Shown here one piece after another: positions 1-5,840 of a DNA stretch of 10,555 nucleotides. The DNA is from JBCCFK01 sp965262315 (lineage in GTDB: Bacteria; Actinomycetota; Acidimicrobiia; Acidimicrobiales; UBA8592): NCBI GenBank assembly GCA_965262315.1, contig CBDHFJ010000183.1, positions 1 to 10,555 of the forward strand, read 5' to 3'. The notes beneath the pieces were generated by a model. The model had not been told where the DNA came from, searched no databases, and worked only from the letters and a program-made list of their open reading frames with translations. Position numbers and translations under genes: made by a program. Numbering within the stretch: the stretch's first letter is position 1; each line of letters starts with the position of its first letter.

Positions 1-454
1 GGCAGCGGCAGTCGAGGCGCCCGAACACGTCACCGCCGTCGGCGTGTACGAGCCTCCGATGCCGTGGGAACCGTGGTGGCCGAAGCCGTTCCGCTTCGAC
101 GACCCGTCGAGCGCGGCGGAGGTCTTCTTCCGTCGCGTCGTCGGCGACGACGCGTGGGAGGCCCTGCCTGATCGGTTCCGGGAGGCCCGACGGCGGGATG
201 GCCCGGCGCTGATGGCGGACGTGGGCCGAGCGGCCACGGCACCGCCGTTCGCGCTCGAGGACGTGCTGTCGCCGCTCTCGGCTGCCTACGGGTCGGTCAC
301 ATCGGCGGAGTTCCGGCGCTCGGCGGAGACCGTCGCTGCCCGGGTGCATGGTGCGACGCTGGTAGAGCTCGCCGGTGCCGCCCACGGCGGCCACATGACC
401 CATCCCGCCGCCTTCGCTGACTGGATTCGGTCGGTGGCCACCCTCACCAGATGA
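1..454 (+). CDS. Alpha/beta hydrolase, C-terminal part (5' end outside window)
   Basis: The frame is open from the first base (first full codon at 2) and ends with TGA at 452-454, so about 150 C-terminal residues are visible. The segment starting AVGVYEPPMPW is typical of the strand and loop after the nucleophile elbow in alpha/beta hydrolases. The end carries GAAHGGHMTHPAAFADWI, matching the family pattern around the catalytic histidine (G-x-x-H-G-x-H-x-x-H-P). The nucleophile motif G-x-S-x-G would lie upstream of the window, so catalytic competence and substrate cannot be judged. A methionine codon at 62 and a GTG at 44 are internal, because the homology continues upstream of them. A new gene begins 36 bases downstream with its own promoter-like box. 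Fold assignment is fairly sure; the function is unknown. Confidence 0.72.
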   Translation, partial: AAAVEAPEHVTAVGVYEPPMPWEPWWPKPFRFDDPSSAAEVFFRRVVGDDAWEALPDRFREARRRDGPALMADVGRAATAPPFALEDVLSPLSAAYGSVTSAEFRRSAETVAARVHGATLVELAGAAHGGHMTHPAAFADWIRSVATLTR

Positions 455-478
455 GCGGGGACGATCACCGGCGGACGG

Positions 479-490
479 TAGATTCGGGGC
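479..490 (+). promoter_or_regulatory. Putative -10 box for a leaderless DUF3151 transcript
   Basis: TAGATT at 479-484 fits the actinobacterial TANNNT -10 pattern. Only six bases (CGGGGC) separate it from the ATG at 491, so transcription would begin at or next to the A of the start codon and leave no room for a Shine-Dalgarno site. No convincing -35 hexamer is visible. The same arrangement recurs before the gene at 963. Confidence 0.45.
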
Positions 491-937
491 ATGTCCGACG
501 CCCACGTGTCCCTCATGTCCTCCGGCCCACCCGAGACCGTCCTCGGTCCCGAGGAACCCGATGCCCTGGAACGCCTCGCCGCGGCGCTCCGCATCGAGGA
601 CGCTGCTGCGTCGCGTGAAGCGGTCTCGGCGGTCGTGGCCGATCACCCTCGGTTTCTCGATGGTTGGGCCCGGCTGGGCGACCTCGCGAGGGACCCGATC
701 GAGGCCTACGCCGCATACCGGGTGGGCTACCACCGAGGGCTCGACCGCCTCCGTCAGTCGGGCTGGCGTGGCTCGGGCTACGTTCGCTGGGAGCACGAGA
801 CGAACCGTGGGTTCCTCCGGGCGTTGGCCGGCCTCGAACGGTGCGCCGCCGCGATCGGCGAGGCCGACGAGCGCGAGCGGTGTGCCATCTTCCTCGCCCA
901 GCTCGATCCCAGCTGGCCTCCGGCGGACTTGGGCTGA
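491..937 (+). CDS. DUF3151 family protein
   Basis: This 148-residue protein of unknown function matches what I remember of the actinobacterial DUF3151 family (M. tuberculosis Rv0360c). The hallmarks are the central segment AYRVGYHRGLDRLRQSGW (residues 75-92), then NRGFLRALAGLERCAAAIGE (residues 105-124) and a short acidic tail. An early LGPEEP segment (residues 18-23) also resembles the family N-terminus. Length is normal for the family. There is no signal peptide, membrane segment or catalytic motif, so it should be a cytosolic helical protein. The ATG at 491 was chosen because a TAGATT box lies six bases upstream; there is no ribosome binding site, as expected of a leaderless transcript. 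The next gene starts 25 bases after its stop. Family assignment is confident; the biochemical role is not known. Confidence 0.85.
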   Translation: MSDAHVSLMSSGPPETVLGPEEPDALERLAAALRIEDAAASREAVSAVVADHPRFLDGWARLGDLARDPIEAYAAYRVGYHRGLDRLRQSGWRGSGYVRWEHETNRGFLRALAGLERCAAAIGEADERERCAIFLAQLDPSWPPADLG

Positions 938-950
938 GTCCGGACGCCGG

Positions 951-962
951 TAGGTTGAGGCC
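951..962 (+). promoter_or_regulatory. Putative -10 box for a leaderless flavin-reductase transcript
   Basis: TAGGTT at 951-956 lies six bases before the ATG at 963, the same geometry as at 479-490. TTGGGC at 929-934 could be a -35 element with a 16-base spacer; it overlaps the end of the preceding gene. There is no purine-rich ribosome binding site clear of the -10 region. This suggests an independent, leaderless transcript although the two genes are only 25 bases apart. Confidence 0.48.
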
Positions 963-1523
963 ATGGCAGCACCCGGAGGCTCCGGCCCGATCGGTCCTTA
1001 CCCACCCGGCGTCGACACCGACGACGAGCGCGAGGAGTACGACAAACTCCGGCGTCGCGTCCTGTGGACGCTCCCGTACGGCCTGTACGTGGTCGGCGCT
1101 CGCGCCGGGGACCGCCGCAACGGCATGACCCTGAACTGGGCTTCCCAGGTCAGCTTCGACCCCAAGCTGGTCGGCATCGGGGTCGAGAAGGACGCGTTCA
1201 CCCACGAGCTGATCGCCGAAGGTGGCGTGTTCACGCTGTGCACGGTGGCCCGCGAGGACCGAGCGATCGTCCGGAAGTTCACCAAGCCCGTCGAGGTCGA
1301 CATGACGGCGATGACCCTGAACGGATTCCCGTTCCGGGAAGGCGTGACCGGCGCACCGATCCTCTCGCAGGCCCCGGCGTATGTGGACTGCGAGGTCCGT
1401 CAAGCCGTGGACACGGGTGGACACACGTTCTTCATCGGCGAGGTGGTCGACGCCGGCTTCCAGGCCGACGAGGAGACCGAGGTCCTCCGCATGGAGGACA
1501 CCCGCATGAACTATGGCGGCTGA
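963..1523 (+). CDS. Flavin reductase family protein (FMN-binding split barrel)
   Basis: The 186-residue protein has the layout of the flavin-reductase-like split beta-barrel family. LPYGLYVVGAR (residues 37-47) is the first barrel strand. NGMTLNWASQVSFDPKLVGI (residues 53-72) matches the FMN phosphate-binding segment, usually N-x-x-T-x-x-W/S-x-x-Q-x-S-x-x-P. GGVFTLCTV (residues 87-95) follows, and the protein ends in RMEDTRMNYGG, the usual place for the Y-G-G terminus. Members bind FMN and often reduce flavins with NAD(P)H or act as partners of flavin monooxygenases; the partner and true substrate cannot be read here. The first 25 residues are Gly/Pro-rich and probably disordered. The ATG at 963 is supported by the -10 box six bases upstream. 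A link to the F420 gene far downstream would be speculation. Confidence 0.85.
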   Translation: MAAPGGSGPIGPYPPGVDTDDEREEYDKLRRRVLWTLPYGLYVVGARAGDRRNGMTLNWASQVSFDPKLVGIGVEKDAFTHELIAEGGVFTLCTVAREDRAIVRKFTKPVEVDMTAMTLNGFPFREGVTGAPILSQAPAYVDCEVRQAVDTGGHTFFIGEVVDAGFQADEETEVLRMEDTRMNYGG

Positions 1524-1555
1524 GCGCGCGTCGCTGGTGGCCGGTGGCACGAACG

Positions 1556-2122
1556 ATGGCGGGTGAGCTCCCGGCCTTCGACGGCGCCGTCCTCGCCGGT
1601 GGGGCCTCGAGCCGGATGGGCCGCGACAAGGCGCTCATCGAAATCGACGGACGGGCGATGGCGACCATGGCCGTCGATGCGCTTCGCGACGCCGGGGCGG
1701 CACACGTCGTGGTGATCGGTGGCGACCAGATGGCGCTGGAGGCCATGGGCCATGACTGGCGTCCGGACCAGTACCCCGGCGAAGGACCACTCGGCGGGGT
1801 GATCACGGCGCTCCACGAGACCACGGCGGACATCGTCGCCGTGCTTGCCTGCGATCACATCGCGGCCGCGGCACCCGCGGTTCGGACCGTCGTCGGCGCC
1901 CTCGGCACCGGCGAGGTCGCCGTGCCCGTGATCGACGGTCGCCGTCAGACGCTCCACGCCGCGTGGCGCCGATCGGCGCTGCCGAAGCTCACGGCGGTCT
2001 TCGCCGAGGGGGGCCGGTCGATCCGGGACGGCATGCGTGTCCTCGACGTCGTGCAGATCCTGGACGGGGACCCGTGCTGGTTCGCCGACGCCGACCGCCC
2101 CGAGGACCTGCCAAGGGCCTGA
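1556..2122 (+). CDS. mobA: MobA-like molybdenum cofactor guanylyltransferase
   Basis: The 188-residue protein has the MobA nucleotidyltransferase signature. LAGGASSRMGRDKA (residues 13-26) is the GTP-binding loop with the conserved Arg, Asp and Lys. PGEGPLGG (residues 74-81) is the second conserved loop. ACDH with Asp100 supplies the metal-ligand aspartate. RRQTLHAAW matches the usual R-x-Q-P-L-x-A block, and FADADRPEDL near the end matches the F-x-N-x-N-T-P-E-D segment with Asp replacing Asn. MobA transfers GMP to molybdopterin to make the guanine dinucleotide cofactor. Length is normal. The ATG at 1556 places the first strand at the usual distance; a GTG at 1544 is an in-frame alternative, and neither has a strong ribosome binding site. 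The aspartate loop lacks the common D-M-P, so a related sugar or CTP-type nucleotidyltransferase is possible. No other cofactor-synthesis gene lies in the window. Confidence 0.82.
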   Translation: MAGELPAFDGAVLAGGASSRMGRDKALIEIDGRAMATMAVDALRDAGAAHVVVIGGDQMALEAMGHDWRPDQYPGEGPLGGVITALHETTADIVAVLACDHIAAAAPAVRTVVGALGTGEVAVPVIDGRRQTLHAAWRRSALPKLTAVFAEGGRSIRDGMRVLDVVQILDGDPCWFADADRPEDLPRA

Positions 2123-2168
2123 CGGAGCGTCGTTCTCCCGGTCCCCATCGTCGGGTCGGTGGACCAAC

Positions 2169-2190
2169 TAGGATCGGCCTCCCGAGGAGG
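2169..2190 (+). promoter_or_regulatory. -10-like box and Shine-Dalgarno site of the rhodanese gene
   Basis: TAGGAT at 2169-2174 fits a TANNNT -10 box. GAGGAGG at 2184-2190 is a strong Shine-Dalgarno sequence four bases before the GTG at 2195. The Shine-Dalgarno site decides the start: the in-frame GTG at 2159 lies upstream of both elements. Unlike the genes at 491 and 963, this gene would have a short leader. No clear -35 element is visible. Confidence 0.5.
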
Positions 2191-2194
2191 ACCC

Positions 2195-2518
2195 GTGCCC
2201 GTTTCCGAGATCGACGTCGACGCCTTGGCGGCGCTGAACCCCACAGCCGTGCAACTGGTCGATGTGCGCGAACCGGACGAGTACGAAGAGGCCCGTGTAC
2301 GGGGCGCCGTGCTCATCCCCCTGATGACCGTCCCGGACAACCTGGAGCGTCTGGACAGCTCACGTCCCCTCTACCTCATCTGCGCATCGGGCGGCCGCTC
2401 CATGAACGCGGCGGAGTTCCTGGATCAACACGGCTTCGACGCCATCAACGTCGCAGGCGGCACCAAGGGCTGGATCGCGGCAGGACACGAGGTCGACACC
2501 GGCCCCGTCGGATCTTGA
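2195..2518 (+). CDS. Single-domain rhodanese-like sulfurtransferase
   Basis: This is a compact rhodanese domain of 107 residues. The N-terminal strand-helix reads VQLVDVREPDEYEEARVRGA (residues 19-38), the classic D-V-R-E-x-x-E-Y block. The active-site loop CASGGRS (residues 63-69) supplies catalytic Cys63 in a C-x-x-G-x-R-S loop, which forms the persulfide during sulfur transfer. The C-terminal block NVAGGTKGW is the usual G-G-x-x-x-W end of the domain. There is no signal peptide or membrane helix, so it should be cytosolic, as are GlpE/PspE-type stand-alone domains. The GTG at 2195 is chosen for the Shine-Dalgarno site just upstream. Its neighbour MobA belongs to molybdenum cofactor synthesis, a pathway where rhodanese domains sometimes supply sulfur, but adjacency alone does not show a shared role. 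The sulfur donor and acceptor are unknown. Confidence 0.9.
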   Translation: MPVSEIDVDALAALNPTAVQLVDVREPDEYEEARVRGAVLIPLMTVPDNLERLDSSRPLYLICASGGRSMNAAEFLDQHGFDAINVAGGTKGWIAAGHEVDTGPVGS

Positions 2519-2534
2519 GCCGGCCGGCGCCGGC
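2519..2534 (+). repeat. GC-rich inverted repeat after the rhodanese stop codon
   Basis: GCCGGC at 2519-2524 and again at 2529-2534 are self-complementary and can pair around a four-base CGGC loop; a 12-base perfect palindrome (2523-2534) lies inside. It starts directly after the TGA at 2516-2518 and ends six bases before the GGGAG site (2540-2544) of the next gene. There is no T-tract, so it could be a weak terminator, an RNA-stability hairpin, or simply GC-rich composition. Confidence 0.3.
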
Positions 2535-2552
2535 GCGGCGGGAGCGCGAACG

Positions 2553-3704
2553 ATGACCGCGCCGGAGCTGATCGTGGATCAGGCACGGCTCGATGCGATC
2601 GTGCCGCAGATCCTCGACCAGCCGACCTACGCCGTGGACACCGAGTTCCATCGGGAACGGACGTACTACCCACGCGTGGCCCTGGTGCAGATCAACTGGG
2701 GGGCCGACATGGCCCTGATCGACCCCTTGGCGGTGTCGCTCGAACCCCTCGCCGAGGTGCTCGACGGCCCCGGCCTCGCGGTCATGCACGCTTCGAGCCA
2801 GGACCTCGAGGTCATGACCCGATCGTGCGGCACGTTGCCGGGCCGGCTCTTCGACACCCAGATCGCGGCCGGGTTCACCGGCCTGCGCAGTCCGTCGTTG
2901 GCCGCACTGCACGACAAGCTGCTCGGCATCCGGCTCCCGAAGGGTGACCGGCTCACCGACTGGCTGCGTCGACCTCTCGGCGAAGCCCAGCTCGACTACG
3001 CCGCGTCCGACGTGCAGCACCTTCTCGAGATCCACCGGCTGCTCGAGTCGGACCTGGCCGCACGCGGTCGGCTCCAATGGGCCGAGGACGAGTGCGCCGA
3101 GGCGCTCGCCCGAGGCCACAACCAGCGCGACCCCGAAACGGCGTGGTTGCGTATCAAGGAGACCCGGCACCTGGGCAAGCGCAGCCGCGGGGTCGCACAG
3201 GCCGTCGCCGAGTGGCGCGAGACCAGGGCCCAAGAGGTCGACCAGCCACCACGCTTCATCCTGCCCGACCTCGGCGTGGTCGGGGTGGCCCAGCGGCCGC
3301 CCACCAGCATCGACGAGCTCCGCAAGGTGCGCGGCATCGATGAGCGCCATGTGCGTGGTGCCATGGGGGAGGAGCTGCTCGAGATCGTCGCCGACGGCCT
3401 GCGCCGTGACGTCGAACTGCCTCGACGGCCATCGAATCGGGCGCTGATGGAGCAGCTGCGCCCGGCGGTCACCCTGGTGTCCGCGTGGCTGACCCAGCAC
3501 GCCCAGGACATCGAGATCGACCCGGCCCTGCTCGGGACCCGGGCCGACATCGAGGCCGTGTTGCGCGGCGACGGCGATGCCCGGCTGGCCGAGGGTTGGC
3601 GAGCCGAGCACGTCGGTGAGCCGATCAAGCGCCTGGTCGAGGGTCGGGCCACGCTCGCGTTCGACGACGGCCGCCTGGTGCTCGAGGACCGCCCGGGTCA
3701 CTGA
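2553..3704 (+). CDS. rnd: Ribonuclease D (DEDDy 3'-5' exonuclease with HRDC domain)
   Basis: The 383-residue protein begins with a DnaQ-type exonuclease domain with all DEDDy motifs in order. VDTEF gives Asp29 and Glu31 (Exo I). The HASSQDLEVM segment gives Asp84 (Exo II). LDYAASDVQHL gives Tyr149 and Asp153 (Exo III). The RTYYPRVALVQI segment after Exo I is typical of RNase D. An HRDC-like helical domain follows at about residues 207-290 (KRSRGVAQAVAEWRE, then DELRKVRGIDERH), and a further helical C-terminal region completes the usual 370-400 residue length. RNase D trims 3' ends of tRNA precursors and other stable RNAs with divalent metal ions. The ATG at 2553 has a GGGAG site (2540-2544) eight bases upstream. 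It follows the rhodanese gene by 34 bases and may share its transcript. Recognition is confident. Confidence 0.95.
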   Translation: MTAPELIVDQARLDAIVPQILDQPTYAVDTEFHRERTYYPRVALVQINWGADMALIDPLAVSLEPLAEVLDGPGLAVMHASSQDLEVMTRSCGTLPGRLFDTQIAAGFTGLRSPSLAALHDKLLGIRLPKGDRLTDWLRRPLGEAQLDYAASDVQHLLEIHRLLESDLAARGRLQWAEDECAEALARGHNQRDPETAWLRIKETRHLGKRSRGVAQAVAEWRETRAQEVDQPPRFILPDLGVVGVAQRPPTSIDELRKVRGIDERHVRGAMGEELLEIVADGLRRDVELPRRPSNRALMEQLRPAVTLVSAWLTQHAQDIEIDPALLGTRADIEAVLRGDGDARLAEGWRAEHVGEPIKRLVEGRATLAFDDGRLVLEDRPGH

Positions 3705-3922
3705 CGCATCCGCGAGTCCCAGCGTCGAACATCGACGTGCATGGCCATGGACCCAAAGGGACTGATGTTCCCGCACTGACCGTAGCTTGACCGGAAGAGG
3801 GTCAGAAGCCGTGCGAAGCCACGACTGACGCGGTAAGGTGCTCCGAGGACGGAGGCCCTGGGTGCGCCCTGACGGCCAACCGACCAACCAAACCCAGACA
3901 CCCCACACCCCGGAGCCGACCC
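3705..3922. other. 218-base gene-free gap with small hairpin, palindrome and promoter-like box
   Basis: No credible gene is seen between the RNase D stop and the small protein. CGTCGA-ACA-TCGACG at 3723-3737 is a perfect six-base-pair hairpin 18 bases past the stop and could be a weak terminator, though no T-run follows. CATGGCCATG at 3740-3749 is a perfect ten-base palindrome. TAAGGT at 3834-3839 resembles a -10 box and would give a leader of about 75 bases for the gene at 3923. TTGACC at 3787-3792 looks like a -35 hexamer but is 41 bases from TAAGGT, too far to pair with it. Confidence 0.4.
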
Positions 3923-4114
3923 GTGAAAAAGGGACGACACCGCCGCTACGTCGAGGCCCGTGCGCTCAAGCACACGAACGACGACTTGGACGACCTCTTC
4001 GGCGACAACGAACAGCCCTGTGAGGAGTGCGAAGCGCTCCCGGGACAGGATCACAAGTCCTGGTGCATGAACGCCGTCGAGCCGATGGCCGCCGACGAGG
4101 GGTTCCCCGCCTGA
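3923..4114 (+). CDS. Small hypothetical protein, 63 residues, basic N-terminus and C-x2-C / C motif
   Basis: I do not recognise this protein. It starts at GTG 3923, with GGAG at 3912-3915 seven bases upstream as a ribosome binding site. The first ten residues are strongly basic (MKKGRHRRYV), followed by an acidic stretch (NDDLDDLFGDNE, residues 19-30). Then come CEEC (Cys33, Cys36) and HKSWC (His44, Cys48), which together could bind one zinc ion; this is inference. There is no signal peptide or membrane segment. The +/- charge alternation, the ordered Cys spacing and the good ribosome binding site argue for a real gene rather than chance. It ends 31 bases before the convergent CLC gene stops, with hairpins between. 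It could be a small nucleic-acid-associated or zinc-binding protein, but no function can be assigned. Confidence 0.62.
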   Translation: MKKGRHRRYVEARALKHTNDDLDDLFGDNEQPCEECEALPGQDHKSWCMNAVEPMAADEGFPA

Positions 4115-4120
4115 CCGCAC

Positions 4121-4152
4121 GCGGTCTCGAGCTGAGCTCGACCGCTCAGCTC
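4121..4152. terminator. Nested inverted repeats between convergent genes, candidate bidirectional terminator
   Basis: Two overlapping hairpins fill the space between the small + gene (stop at 4112-4114) and the - strand CLC gene (stop at 4146-4148). The first (4121-4145) pairs GCGGT with ACCGC and CGAG with CTCG around a CTGAG loop, with a two-base bulge. The second is a perfect eight-base-pair stem, GAGCTGAG (4129-4136) with CTCAGCTC (4145-4152), around an eight-base loop; it overlaps the CLC stop codon. The two are mutually exclusive. There is no long T-run on either side, as is usual in GC-rich actinobacteria. Confidence 0.5.
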
Positions 4153-5840
4153 CCGGTTTCGTCCAGGATCTCGCTCAGCTTGACGATGTCGTCTGCGTAG
4201 ACGACCCCGATGAAGCGTTCATCCGCGTCGGTGATGGGCAACAGGTCGATGTCGGCCTGCTCCATGGCCACGACCGCATCGCGGAACGTCCACGACGCGC
4301 GGCCGGTGGGGATGTCGGTGGCCATCAGTTCGCCCACCGTGATCGAGTCCCAGTCGTCGCGGTCGACCTCGCGCAGGTGGTCGAGGTCGCAGATCCCGAC
4401 GTAGCGGCCATCGTCGACCACCGCCACGGTTCGCTCACGTCGACCCAGGACGTGGACGTAGACGAACTCGGCCGCCGTGGCATCCGGGGGCACCGTGAAC
4501 ACGTCGGTCTCCAACGCGGAACCGATGGGCAGCTTGAAGCGCCCCTCGAGGTGACCGAGGCGCTGCGCGCGTTGATAGCTCGCCACCGAGCTCTCGCCCG
4601 CGACGAGCTGCGACATCGCGGCGGCGATGAGCGCGGGCACGACGTAGGGCGACGCGCCGGTGGACTCGGCGACGAACATCACCGCGGTGATGGGCGCCCG
4701 ATACCCGGCGCCGAGGAAGGCCGCCAGTCCCAGCGTGGGGTAGAGCGAGGTCTGCTCCTCGCCGAGCACCACGCCGATGAACGAGCCCATGATGATGCCC
4801 TGGACCGCGAGGGGGATGAACAGACCGCCCGTCCCGCCGCCGCCGATGGTGGTCAGGGTGGCACCGAGCTGGAAGAGGAAGAGGCCGGCGATCAACCCCA
4901 GCGACCGGTCACCCTCCAACAACCAACCGACGGCCTCGAAGCCCGGGCCCAAGGTGACCGTCTCGTCGAACAACGCCTCGCCGGCGACGACGAAGGTGGC
5001 CAGCACAGCGCCGGCCAGCAGCAGACGCTGCCAGAGGGGCAAGCGCTCCGCCGAGCCCTTCGCGACTCGCACCAACGCGGCGTAGCCCCGCGCCGCCAGG
5101 CCGGCCACGAGACCGATCACCGCGCCGCCGAGCAGGTCGATCACGTCGATCTGGCGGTCCGTGGTACCCAGACGCGGGAAGACGGGGTCGGTGCCGATGA
5201 TCGCGGCGAACACCAGGAAGCCGGTGGCGCTGGCCAGCAGGGCCGGCAGCAACGCCCGGCGGGCGACATCGTCTCGATACGGCGCCTCCAGGGCGAACAT
5301 GACCCCGGTGGCCGGCGTCTTGAAGATCGCAGCCACGCCACACGCAGCCCCGGCGGTGAGGAGGATCTTCGCCTCGTCGCGGCGGAAGAACCGCGAGAAG
5401 CCGTCCTGGATCGCCTGGCCGATGGTGGCGCCGGCGTACACCGACGGACCCTCGAGGCCGACCGAGCCGCCGCTGCCGATGGTGGCCACCCCAGCCAGCA
5501 GCTTGGCCGGGAGATGCCGTAGCGGGAGATCGGGGGTCCGTTCGTGAAAGGCCCGCACGTACTCGTCGGACGTGCTGGAGGTGGTGCCGCCGATGTGGAG
5601 GATCGCTGCGGCGACCACCAGCCCGACGAACGGTGCTGCCGCCTTCGCTGCGAGCGGCCAGTGCACGACCTCGTGCAGCAGGATCTCGACCGTCAGGTAG
5701 TCGAAGGCGGCAACCAACACGCCGACGATCATGCCGACGACGATCGAGGCCAGCACCAGACGCGGCATCCGGACCGAGCTGTCCCCGAGGATGACCTCGC
5801 GGACGCGACCGAGCCCGGCTCGGGACCAGCGACCGCTCAC
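4146..5840 (-). CDS. CLC-family chloride channel/transporter with C-terminal CBS pair
   Basis: The 564-residue membrane protein has the CLC fold at about residues 24-425 and two CBS domains at about 440-560. GSVGLEGP (residues 125-132) is the CLC selectivity/gating motif and keeps the external gating glutamate (Glu130). TGGLFIP (residues 337-343) matches the G-G-x-F-x-P motif, and RAPITAVMFVAES (residues 381-393) matches the R-A-P-x-T block. Tyr422 sits near the place of the anion-coordinating tyrosine. The internal proton glutamate of E. coli ClC (Glu203) aligns with Ala186 in FALEAP, so proton coupling may differ or be absent. CBS pairs commonly sense adenine nucleotides. The GTG at 5840 is chosen for GAGG at 5850-5847 six bases upstream and for the GTGA overlap with the stop of the preceding gene, which implies translational coupling. 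Anion specificity (chloride, fluoride or nitrate) cannot be told. Confidence 0.92.
   Translation of the reverse strand: MSGRWSRAGLGRVREVILGDSSVRMPRLVLASIVVGMIVGVLVAAFDYLTVEILLHEVVHWPLAAKAAAPFVGLVVAAAILHIGGTTSSTSDEYVRAFHERTPDLPLRHLPAKLLAGVATIGSGGSVGLEGPSVYAGATIGQAIQDGFSRFFRRDEAKILLTAGAACGVAAIFKTPATGVMFALEAPYRDDVARRALLPALLASATGFLVFAAIIGTDPVFPRLGTTDRQIDVIDLLGGAVIGLVAGLAARGYAALVRVAKGSAERLPLWQRLLLAGAVLATFVVAGEALFDETVTLGPGFEAVGWLLEGDRSLGLIAGLFLFQLGATLTTIGGGGTGGLFIPLAVQGIIMGSFIGVVLGEEQTSLYPTLGLAAFLGAGYRAPITAVMFVAESTGASPYVVPALIAAAMSQLVAGESSVASYQRAQRLGHLEGRFKLPIGSALETDVFTVPPDATAAEFVYVHVLGRRERTVAVVDDGRYVGICDLDHLREVDRDDWDSITVGELMATDIPTGRASWTFRDAVVAMEQADIDLLPITDADERFIGVVYADDIVKLSEILDETGS

Noticed and set aside
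513..1550. Open frame of 345 codons on - spanning the DUF3151 and flavin-reductase genes
   Set aside because: It crosses two recognised genes on the other strand, and its C-terminal part is Arg/Pro/Ser-rich as expected of a GC-rich shadow.
2159..2194. Upstream in-frame GTG as start of the rhodanese gene
   Set aside because: It would place a TAGGAT box and a strong Shine-Dalgarno site inside the coding region and add 12 residues not needed for the fold. GTG 2195 is better placed.
3740..3749. Perfect ten-base palindrome CATGGCCATG as an operator
   Set aside because: It is single, short, not adjacent to a convincing promoter and has no second copy that I noticed. I list it only as part of the intergenic gap.
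2445..3908. Open frame of 487 codons on - opposite the RNase D gene
   Set aside because: It has no recognisable domain and is fully opposite a protein with all DEDDy motifs.
3838..4023. Open frame of 61 codons on + overlapping the small protein gene
   Set aside because: Its product is Arg/Pro/Thr-rich and has no ribosome binding site, while the other frame has a clear ribosome binding site and an ordered Cys/His pattern.
3698..4120. Open frame of 140 codons on - across the intergenic gap and the small protein gene
   Set aside because: It overlaps a better-supported + gene with a ribosome binding site, runs across palindromes and shows no domain. I could not exclude it fully but see no positive evidence.
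4377..5522. Open frame of 381 codons on + opposite the CLC gene
   Set aside because: Its product is an Arg/Gly/Gln/Asp-rich low-complexity sequence, and the opposite strand encodes a clear CLC transporter.
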